A DNA stretch of 64,000 nt, taken from positions 1,090,001 through 1,154,000 of the forward strand of contig AP017991.1 in assembly GCA_003609755.1 (NCBI GenBank), in the 5' to 3' direction. How positions within the stretch are numbered: position 1 is the first letter of the stretch; every line of letters starts with the position of its first letter. Below, piece after piece: positions 58,075 to 64,000 of this stretch. The stretch comes from Planktothrix agardhii NIES-204 (GTDB lineage: Bacteria > Cyanobacteriota > Cyanobacteriia > Cyanobacteriales > Microcoleaceae). The position numbers and the translations under genes are program-made. The notes beneath the pieces are model-generated. The model saw only the letters and a program-made list of their open reading frames with translations, was not told the DNA's origin and did not search any database.

Positions 58075-59236
58075 TTTTCCATAACTCCACCACCTCCTCG
58101 GCGGTAAAATATCGTTCTTGTTCTACAGCTAAGGTTTTGATCACAGAGCGCATTTTCTCATATTGTTCCTTGGGTTGGGGGTGATTAAGTTCTTTTTCAA
58201 ATAAATAACGGAAATTGCTGGCACCACTCCATTTTCCAAAGAGAATTTCAATCGTGTTGTGGGGCAACACGGCATAACTTTTGGGATCTACTAACAACGA
58301 ATTGACGTGAATGCCAGATTCATGGCGTTGTGCTTGTTGGGAGTAAGGAGCGGCGGGACGAATGCCTTTTTGTTCCATATAATCCAGAACTGGGGCGATC
58401 GCTTCATAGTTAATGCCTTCGACTTCAATGCCAAAGCGAATTTTTAAGCCGTTTAATACCTGCTCAATGGCAACATTTCCTGAACGCTCACCAATGCCGC
58501 CAAAGGTTCCCGAAACGATGGTCGCGCCTGCCATAACTGATTGTAAGGTATTTTCTAAAGCCAAGCCTAAATCATTGTGATAGTGTACTCCTAGATTGAC
58601 CTCTGTAGTGCTTTGCAAGAGATCGTTAACCCAAATATAACTTTTTTCGGGAGTCAAAACCCCAACGGTATCAGAGAGGTAAAAGTCTTCAACATAAGGA
58701 CTGAAGGTACGCAAGCACTCAACCAAAAAGTCAAAATCAGCCCTTGAGGCATCCTCGATCGCAAATTTTACCCTTAATCCTGCTCCCTGAGTTGCATAGC
58801 GTAAATGGTTAACAATTTCATCAATGGCATTTTGACGGATTCGGTTAATAATGTGGTCAGGAATATGATCATCAATGGTCTTTCCTTGAAACTCTTTCAT
58901 TTGAGAGATTTCCCGATCGCGTAGAAAGAGTAAGCGATCAGAAAGCCCTTTAAAAAGTACAATCTGACTAAGATCACAGTCTTTAGCTATATCTATAAAG
59001 TCCTTTTTGATCGGGGTAGCCGCCACAATTTGATGCTTTAATCCTTGTGCTACTAAGGTTTTGACTAATTTTGTTTCGTCATCACAAACACAGGGCATTA
59101 TTTCGATCTCAGACACCCCTGTTTGGGCAATTAAATGGGCAAATTCTTGTTTCATTTCATAGGGGAAGAACAATCCAGCCTGTTGTTCCCCATCTCGTAG
59201 GGTCGTATCTGAAATTTTAATAGGAAGGGTTTGCAT
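58058..59236 (-). CDS. hphA: Isopropylmalate synthase-like (benzylmalate synthase) enzyme for homotyrosine synthesis, copy 2
   Basis: 392 residues, protein identical to HphA copy 1 at 30278; only a few silent base changes are seen (for example near 58180 and 58900). It keeps 99 bp of the original upstream region including the inverted repeat, so it may be expressed and raise the dose of the first pathway step. The downstream isomerase is broken in this copy. Confidence 0.86.
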   Translation of the reverse strand: MQTLPIKISDTTLRDGEQQAGLFFPYEMKQEFAHLIAQTGVSEIEIMPCVCDDETKLVKTLVAQGLKHQIVAATPIKKDFIDIAKDCDLSQIVLFKGLSDRLLFLRDREISQMKEFQGKTIDDHIPDHIINRIRQNAIDEIVNHLRYATQGAGLRVKFAIEDASRADFDFLVECLRTFSPYVEDFYLSDTVGVLTPEKSYIWVNDLLQSTTEVNLGVHYHNDLGLALENTLQSVMAGATIVSGTFGGIGERSGNVAIEQVLNGLKIRFGIEVEGINYEAIAPVLDYMEQKGIRPAAPYSQQAQRHESGIHVNSLLVDPKSYAVLPHNTIEILFGKWSGASNFRYLFEKELNHPQPKEQYEKMRSVIKTLAVEQERYFTAEEVVELWKNGIFE

Positions 59237-59291
59237 TTTTTCCTCTAATTCATTAAAATTGCCACAAATTCCTGCCGATACATCGAATGGC

Positions 59292-59822
59292 TTACGGCAT
59301 TGATGTTACTATCAATGTTGAATGTTGACAATTGATTTTGATTAACTTCCCTGATTTTTCTTCAGTATTAGACCAGTTTAACTTTTCAATTGATTGGTAT
59401 TTTTCTTTTCCTCCTGTGTCATCTACTAAACGATTCTTTTTGAATGGGCAATAATAAATTTTTCCTAATTCTTCAATCATTGCCATTAGTTTTTGTGACC
59501 CATACCAGCTATCCATAAGGACTTTTGCGAAGGGGAGTTGTTTTTCTGTCACCAGATTGTTCAACATATCAGCTACATGATCTAGTTTGGTTTTATTATC
59601 ATATTCTGGATCATATATGCGATAATCAATTACCCAAAATAAACCCAGTTCTGGATTAACATAAACACAGTTAACCAGCCCAATACCTGACAGTACACGA
59701 TGTTCTGTTTCGCTATATTGACGACGGACTAATTCAATTTTTTCCCCGAACCTTTTATCCAATACTGTATCATCAAAAATGATCGCACTATTTTCACTGA
59801 TTTGGATATATGATGTTATCAT
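59292..59822 (-). pseudogene. Transposase fragment, truncated at both ends (DDE type, IS4/IS701-like)
   Basis: 176-codon frame with SAIIFDDTVLDKRFGEK, RRQYSETEHRVLSGI and VLMDSWYGSQKL, patterns of cyanobacterial DDE transposases (first catalytic Asp in DDTVLDK, second in DSWY). The N-terminal DNA-binding part is missing upstream of about 59822. The last 13 or so residues are read from the duplicated hph upstream DNA, so the catalytic C-terminus is missing too. No terminal inverted repeats found. It marks the right breakpoint of the hph duplication. Confidence 0.75.
59298..59317. promoter_or_regulatory. Inverted repeat upstream of hphA copy 2
   Basis: Exact repeat of CATTGAT-GTTACT-ATCAATG from 31518-31537. 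It now also lies within the last codons of the transposase frame. Confidence 0.4.
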
Positions 59823-59844
59823 TCTATAACAAATGGGTTGCCAC

Positions 59845-59880
59845 GATGCAACCCCCCTCCTAGAATCTAAGGATTGAAAC
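59845..59880 (+). repeat. Solitary CRISPR-repeat-like sequence
   Basis: 36 bp that begin GATGCAACCCCCC and end AAGGATTGAAAC. The length and the ATTGAAAC end are those of many cyanobacterial CRISPR repeats. There is only one unit, no spacer-repeat periodicity and no cas gene in the window. It lies between the transposase fragment and the aminotransferase start. Confidence 0.35.
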
Positions 59881-59903
59881 AGAAAATTACAGATTTTTCA
59901 AGT

Positions 59904-61076
59904 ATGAAGCTAGCAGCGCGAGTAGAAAAAGTTCCACCGTCTGTAACGCTGGCGATCTCAGCGAAGGCAAAAGCAATGAAAGCTGAGGGGATGGATGTCT
60001 TAAATTTTAGCGTAGGCGAACCGGACTTCGATACCCCTCCACATATTGTTGCTGCGACTAAAAAAGCCTTGGATGAAGGCAAAACTCGCTATGGCCCAGC
60101 AGCAGGGGAACCCCTGTTACGATCATTAATTGCCCAAACCTTAAGTAAAGAAACAGGTTTAGACTATAAAAGTGACAATATTATTGTTACTAATGGGGGT
60201 AAACATTCCCTCTATAATTTGATGGTGGCGGTGATTGATCCAGGAGATGAAGTAATTATTCCGTCTCCCTATTGGTTGAGTTATCCTGAAATGGTAAAAC
60301 TGGTGGAAGGGATTCCGGTTATTGTGCCAACGGGTGCAGAAACTGGTTATAAAATCACCCCGGATTTATTGCGCCAAACTATTACACCCAAGACCAAACT
60401 TTTTGTTTTGAATTCTCCTTCTAATCCGACGGGAATGGTGTATACCCCAGAGGAAGTTCGCGCCTTAGCTGAGGTTGTTGTAGAAGCGGGTATTTTAGTG
60501 GTTTCGGATGAAATTTATTCTAAAATTATTTATGATGATGCTCAACATTTAAGTATTGCTGCTGCCCATCCTGAAAGCTATAAATCTACTTTAATTAGTA
60601 GTGGTTTTGCCAAATCTTTTGCCATGACGGGCTGGCGTCTGGGTTATTTAGCCGGAGATGTGGATATTATTAAAGCCACAACTCGTATACAAGGTCATAG
60701 TACCTCTAATGTTTGTACTTTTGCTCAATATGGGGCGATCGCTGCTTTAGAAAACTCCCTCGATTGTGTGGAGGAAATGCGTCTAGCTTTTGCGAAACGA
60801 CGAGAAGTAATGTTCAATTTATTAAATGCAATTTCAGGAATTAGTTGTCTAAAACCTGATGGTGCATTTTATATGTACATTAATATTGAAAAAACAGGTT
60901 TAAATTCCGTTGAATTCTGTAATTACTTACTAGAAGAAAAACAGTTAGCCTCCGTACCCGGCCATGCTTTTGGAAATGATAACCATATTCGTTTATCTTA
61001 CGCAACGGATTTAATCACGATTGAAAAAGGAATCAAGCGATTAGAGGAATTTGTTCATTCTAAGATTAAGGTATAA
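59904..61076 (+). CDS. aspC: Aspartate/aromatic-type aminotransferase (class I, PLP-dependent)
   Basis: 390 residues from the ATG at 59904; a TTG at 59874 in the same frame would add ten residues, but [18 protein letters not shown] is the usual family start. Motifs: [11 protein letters not shown], the NPTG-type [19 protein letters not shown], and the PLP lysine in [18 protein letters not shown]; a C-terminal Arg region (IRLSYA) binds the substrate carboxylate. It transfers amino groups between aspartate or similar acids and 2-oxoglutarate. It could in principle supply or use the oxo acids of the hph pathway next door, but its position across a rearrangement edge makes a housekeeping role more likely. 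Convergent with the next gene, 4 bp apart. Confidence 0.88.
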   Translation: MKLAARVEKVPPSVTLAISAKAKAMKAEGMDVLNFSVGEPDFDTPPHIVAATKKALDEGKTRYGPAAGEPLLRSLIAQTLSKETGLDYKSDNIIVTNGGKHSLYNLMVAVIDPGDEVIIPSPYWLSYPEMVKLVEGIPVIVPTGAETGYKITPDLLRQTITPKTKLFVLNSPSNPTGMVYTPEEVRALAEVVVEAGILVVSDEIYSKIIYDDAQHLSIAAAHPESYKSTLISSGFAKSFAMTGWRLGYLAGDVDIIKATTRIQGHSTSNVCTFAQYGAIAALENSLDCVEEMRLAFAKRREVMFNLLNAISGISCLKPDGAFYMYINIEKTGLNSVEFCNYLLEEKQLASVPGHAFGNDNHIRLSYATDLITIEKGIKRLEEFVHSKIKV

Positions 61077-61080
61077 TCAA

Positions 61081-63135
61081 TTAACGACTGGGTGGTAGAG
61101 ATAGGGGCTGTTTAGGCAAGGATTTTCCTTGACTAGAATCTCCGTTTTTTTCAACAGTAGATCCTAATTGATTATCCTCATAAATTAGAGGATCAGAAGA
61201 TAGAAATAACTCCCGAATCAGTCTGGCGGCGGCTCGTTGAGCTAATTCCCCCGCCACTTTTTGGCTCAGGTTTTGTACTTCTGGTTTAACCATTAAACCA
61301 GGAACTCGCTGGACTAATAGCATGGGATCAAAGCCTTTCGTATCTTGGAGAATACCCACAATTCTTTGAATTTGTTCTAAATTATTCTGATTGGGGGTGG
61401 TTTGAGGGGCTGTGGTGGGAGTTGGGGAGACTTTGACTCCCATCCATTCCGCTACTTTAGATTGGGCTGTGGTCAACGCATTACGAGAGGCTGTATCAAT
61501 ACCTTTAACCAACTCATTCCCTAACTGTTCTCGAATCAATTCTCCCCGCTCTGAAAATAAAAAGTCGAGGGTTTGATCCAGCATTTGGTTGATATCATAA
61601 TCCTCGCTATTTTGGGCATTTTTGAGTAAATTCTCTAAACGATTCCATCGAAATGATCCATCTTTAAACAATAAATCTTTTAAGGAGGTTCTTAACTCAA
61701 CGGAAGGATCGGTTAAAAGTCTTTTTGCTACATAAGGATAGGCTTTACTTAATACTTTAAAATTGGGATCAACGTTAATAGCAATCCCTTCTAAGGTGAC
61801 TAAAGACCGAATAATTAAGGCGTAATAAGCCGGAACTTGGAAAGGATACTCATACATTAATTCCGAGAGTTGATCCGTAATACTCTTAAAATTTAGTTCG
61901 GCAACACTTGCCCCCAAAGCATTACTAAACACCTCTGCTAAAGCCGGAATAATCGGAGTTAAATCGGTTTCAGGCTTTAAAAATTCTAACTTCACATAAT
62001 CTTTCGCTAATCCTTCAAAATCCCGATTAACTAAATGCACAATAGCCTCTAATAACCCATATCTTTGATAGGGTTTGACCTCGCTCATCATGCCAAAATC
62101 GAGATAGACTAATTTTCCTTCAGGACTGGCTAATAAATTACCTGGATGGGGATCGGCATGGAAAAACCCATGTTCCAATAATTGCCTTAAAGAACATTGT
62201 ACCCCCACTTCAATTAAGTAACGGGCATCAATTCCTCGGGCAGTAACTTCTTCTAAATTGGTTAATTTAGTCCCGTTAATCCACTCCATGGTTAAAACCC
62301 GTCGCCCGGTATAACCCCAATAAATTCTAGGCACATAAATATCGGGAATATTGCCGTAAAGTTGTTTAAATCGTTCGGCATTTCTGCCTTCGTGGTTGTA
62401 GTCCATTTCTTCATAAATTCTTTCCCCAAATTCATCCATGATGGCGACTAAATCACTGCGGATAAATTTGAATCTTTTCTTTGCAAACTGGGCTAGGGTT
62501 CGTAAAATATAAATATCCAGGGCAATACTTTCGGATAAACCTGGACGTTGAACTTTGACTGCAACGGTTTCTCCGGTTTTTAATTTGCCTTTATAAACCT
62601 GTCCCAAGGAAGCCGCAGCTAGGGGATCGGCACTTAATTCTGCATAGATATTATCGGGGTGATCGCCTAATTCTTCTTCAATAAATTGATAGGCAACTTC
62701 ATTGGAGAACGGGGGAAGTTGATCTTGTAATTTGGTTAATTCGTCTAAATATAAAGTAGGCATAACGTCGGGCCGGGTGGAGAGGGCCTGTCCAACTTTA
62801 ATAAAGGCTGGGCCGAATTCGGTTAATATAGTTCGCAGTTGAATTGCCCGTTTTCTCTCGGTTTTAACTTTTTTTCCCCGTTTGCCATCAAACCATAATC
62901 CTAGGGCGAAGGAACCGAATTTCCAAATAATTCTAAATAGGCGTCCCCAGACTTGGAACAATCGAGAACGGTAATAGTCGGCAATAGCAACGGGATCGTA
63001 ACGTACCGTAGGTTGATCCGATTCCTTGTGGATGGTTCCCTCTGGCCGGGGATGATGTTCGTCCATGGACTTGGAGGAAACATCAATGGTGGCAGGGGAA
63101 AATGATCCGTTTGGTTCGAGTTGGGTAATAGTCAT
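61081..63135 (-). CDS. ABC1/UbiB (AarF) family atypical protein kinase
   Basis: 684 residues. Family marks are all visible: KxGQ (FIKVGQALSTRPDV), the Ala-rich loop AAASLGQVYKG, the lysine motif VAVKVQRPGL, the ExD helix (EMDYNHEGRNAERF), HADPHPGNLL and LDFGMMSE. A long C-terminal extension with low-complexity Pro/Thr/Gln follows from about residue 560. Members support quinone or tocopherol metabolism and plastid lipid homeostasis; several paralogues are usual in cyanobacteria, so the exact role is not assigned. Start at 63135 gives MTITQLEPNG with no better alternative nearby. No link to the peptide clusters. Confidence 0.92.
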   Translation of the reverse strand: MTITQLEPNGSFSPATIDVSSKSMDEHHPRPEGTIHKESDQPTVRYDPVAIADYYRSRLFQVWGRLFRIIWKFGSFALGLWFDGKRGKKVKTERKRAIQLRTILTEFGPAFIKVGQALSTRPDVMPTLYLDELTKLQDQLPPFSNEVAYQFIEEELGDHPDNIYAELSADPLAAASLGQVYKGKLKTGETVAVKVQRPGLSESIALDIYILRTLAQFAKKRFKFIRSDLVAIMDEFGERIYEEMDYNHEGRNAERFKQLYGNIPDIYVPRIYWGYTGRRVLTMEWINGTKLTNLEEVTARGIDARYLIEVGVQCSLRQLLEHGFFHADPHPGNLLASPEGKLVYLDFGMMSEVKPYQRYGLLEAIVHLVNRDFEGLAKDYVKLEFLKPETDLTPIIPALAEVFSNALGASVAELNFKSITDQLSELMYEYPFQVPAYYALIIRSLVTLEGIAINVDPNFKVLSKAYPYVAKRLLTDPSVELRTSLKDLLFKDGSFRWNRLENLLKNAQNSEDYDINQMLDQTLDFLFSERGELIREQLGNELVKGIDTASRNALTTAQSKVAEWMGVKVSPTPTTAPQTTPNQNNLEQIQRIVGILQDTKGFDPMLLVQRVPGLMVKPEVQNLSQKVAGELAQRAAARLIRELFLSSDPLIYEDNQLGSTVEKNGDSSQGKSLPKQPLSLPPSR

Positions 63136-63215
63136 GGGGTGAATTTAAGTCAAGCCGGGGCTGAGTTTTGAATTTATATGAACTATTGTAACAACATTCC
63201 TATCAGTCATCAGTT

Positions 63216-63276
63216 GTAGGGGCGGGTTCATCAAGATTTAAGTGATTAACAAAGATCTCAAAGAACCCGCCCGTAC
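63216..63276. repeat. Intergenic long-stem hairpin
   Basis: GTAGGGGCGGGTTC at 63216-63229 pairs with GAACCCGCCCGTAC at 63263-63276, with one unpaired or mismatched base and a loop of about 33 nt. It lies upstream of the ABC1-family gene and downstream of the small conserved gene. It has no T-run, so it looks more like a dispersed palindrome of the type scattered in filamentous cyanobacteria than a terminator, although mRNA stabilisation is possible. The rest of 63136-63306 shows nothing else. Confidence 0.6.
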
Positions 63277-63306
63277 CAGTTAACAAGATTCCAATAGTAG
63301 AACATC

Positions 63307-63741
63307 TCAATCCAGATTTTCTGTTTCTCGGTTGGGTGCAAGTCGGTTGCATATATTCAATAAATGGAGACGGGTACTCACGGGAAGACGGGGTAGGGGG
63401 ACTTCCAGATTTGGCCAGGTGGGTAAATCAAAACAGGGACAACAATTGGGGGGCATTCCGGCAACTTTCACCGGAACCATTAGGGAACACCGCCCACAGG
63501 ATTCGATTTCCCATTGGGAGGAAAGTAGGTCTTCAATGGTTTGCTCGGTTCCCTCTAAATAGCATTCTCCAGACTCGGGGGATAGAATTTCGTTCCAGCA
63601 TTCCTCAAACTGTTGGCTATACCTTTCTCCTTGAACCACCGTTAGCGGTAGGCGGGAGTCTGCGCCGTTGCGAATGAATACTTTTTTGCCTAACTGAAAC
63701 CAGTGAGCCAAATATTGTTTAACTTGATTTTCGGAAGCCAT
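63307..63741 (-). CDS. Conserved-type small protein, function unknown
   Basis: 144 residues from the ATG at 63741 (MASENQVKQYLAHWFQLGKKV); the frame opens 22 codons earlier (63807) but that part is low-complexity palindromic DNA, so I prefer the inner start. I do not recognise a named domain. Visible: a soluble protein, no signal or membrane segment, and four to five cysteines in two groups (CGRC, then CCPC) that could bind a metal, followed by a Pro-rich stretch (PTWPNLEVPLPRLPV). It reads away from the palindrome at 63785. Confidence 0.65.
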   Translation of the reverse strand: MASENQVKQYLAHWFQLGKKVFIRNGADSRLPLTVVQGERYSQQFEECWNEILSPESGECYLEGTEQTIEDLLSSQWEIESCGRCSLMVPVKVAGMPPNCCPCFDLPTWPNLEVPLPRLPVSTRLHLLNICNRLAPNRETENLD

Positions 63742-63784
63742 GATTTTAATTTTTTGAGGTTTTATAGCAGGGAACACCGGAACA

Positions 63785-63823
63785 GCCCCCCCAAACCCCC
63801 CGTGCACGGAGGGCTAGGGGGGG
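63785..63823. repeat. C/G-tract palindrome
   Basis: A C-tract (CCCCCCCAAA) and CCCCCCGTGCACGGAGGG are followed by CTAGGGGGGG, so the whole can fold as a long imperfect hairpin around GTGCAC. Copies of GGAACACCGG flank it at 63771-63780 and 63826-63835, like short direct repeats around an inserted element. The remaining bases to 64000 contain no gene I can support. Confidence 0.5.
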
Positions 63824-64000
63824 AGGGAACACCGGGGGAAAATACTTCACCATCTGGGTTCTAAGATCCGTTTCTGTCCTAATGTCCTAACTGCCTTGGC
63901 GGTTGCTATAACAGCTAAATTTAAAGATGATGGGGCAGAACTTTAACTTCAAATCAAAGGCAATTAACTATTTTTATATTTTTTGAGTTAAATTATATCG

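Larger units (their letters stand above)
56610..59335. repeat. Direct repeat of the hph operon, copy 2 (truncated)
   Basis: 2726 bp matching 28830-31555 in the same orientation. The left edge cuts into the peptidase-like gene (plus strand) and leaves hphCD without its 3' part; the right edge abuts a transposase fragment. With copy 1 it encloses the complete apn cluster. Confidence 0.92.

Noticed and set aside
56610-59335. Duplication as a pure assembly error
   Set aside because: The copies differ at many bases, end at defined joints in unrelated genes, and copy 2 is truncated. A collapsed or repeated contig end would give identical copies. Long reads would still be decisive.
59845-59880. A CRISPR array
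   Set aside because: There is one repeat-like unit only, with no spacer periodicity and no cas genes; kept only as a low-confidence repeat.
59874-59903. TTG at 59874 as the aminotransferase start
   Set aside because: The added residues overlap the CRISPR-like repeat, and the family normally begins at the MKLAAR position (59904).
63216-63276. Rho-independent terminator
   Set aside because: The stem is GC-rich but has no following T-run on either strand and sits upstream of the ABC1-family gene; a dispersed palindrome is more likely.

Overview
The window looks like chromosomal DNA of a filamentous bloom-forming cyanobacterium, most likely Planktothrix. The sequence is AT-rich with many GCGATCGC (HIP1) octamers, the housekeeping genes at the right end are cyanobacterial in type, and two non-ribosomal peptide synthetase (NRPS) clusters match the cyanopeptolin (oci) and anabaenopeptin (apn) systems known from that genus. 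These assignments come from reading motifs and adenylation (A-domain) specificity residues by eye; no database search was possible.

Layout. (1) Positions 1-24847, minus strand: oci-type NRPS genes. ociA encodes a glyceric-acid loading unit, an FkbM methyltransferase, a sulfotransferase, and Hty and Thr modules. ociB overlaps it by 4 nt, runs off the left edge, and has four modules: unassigned, Ahp-type, Ile-like with a PRMT-like methyltransferase, and Tyr with an N-methyltransferase. (2) 25132-27195, plus strand: the divergent ABC transporter of the oci cluster, followed by gene debris. (3) 27487-31456, minus strand: hphA-hphB-hphCD, leucine-pathway paralogues that make homotyrosine. (4) 31712-55332, plus strand: apnABCDE. 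The A-domain codes read Arg, Lys (then epimerised), Val/Ile, Hty, Ala (N-methylated), Phe, which predicts an Arg-type anabaenopeptin such as B or F. apnE carries a nonsense codon that removes a tail conserved in the oci transporter. (5) 55686-56627: a metallopeptidase-like gene whose end is made of duplicated hph DNA. (6) 56610-59335: a second, truncated copy of the hph operon, then a transposase fragment. (7) 59904-63741: aminotransferase, ABC1-family kinase and a small conserved-type protein.

How it fits together. Both synthetases appear to use homotyrosine (OciA first module, ApnC first module), and the hph operon sits between them, so one precursor operon probably feeds both peptides. The two hph copies are direct repeats of about 2.7 kb lying 27.78 kb apart and enclose the whole apn cluster, so recombination between them would delete apn cleanly and leave one hph operon. 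The oci and apn clusters share other traces of common ancestry or exchange: paralogous ABC transporters, a remnant of the same metallopeptidase gene behind both transporters, and a nearly identical A-domain core in OciB and ApnD that differs around the substrate-specificity residues.
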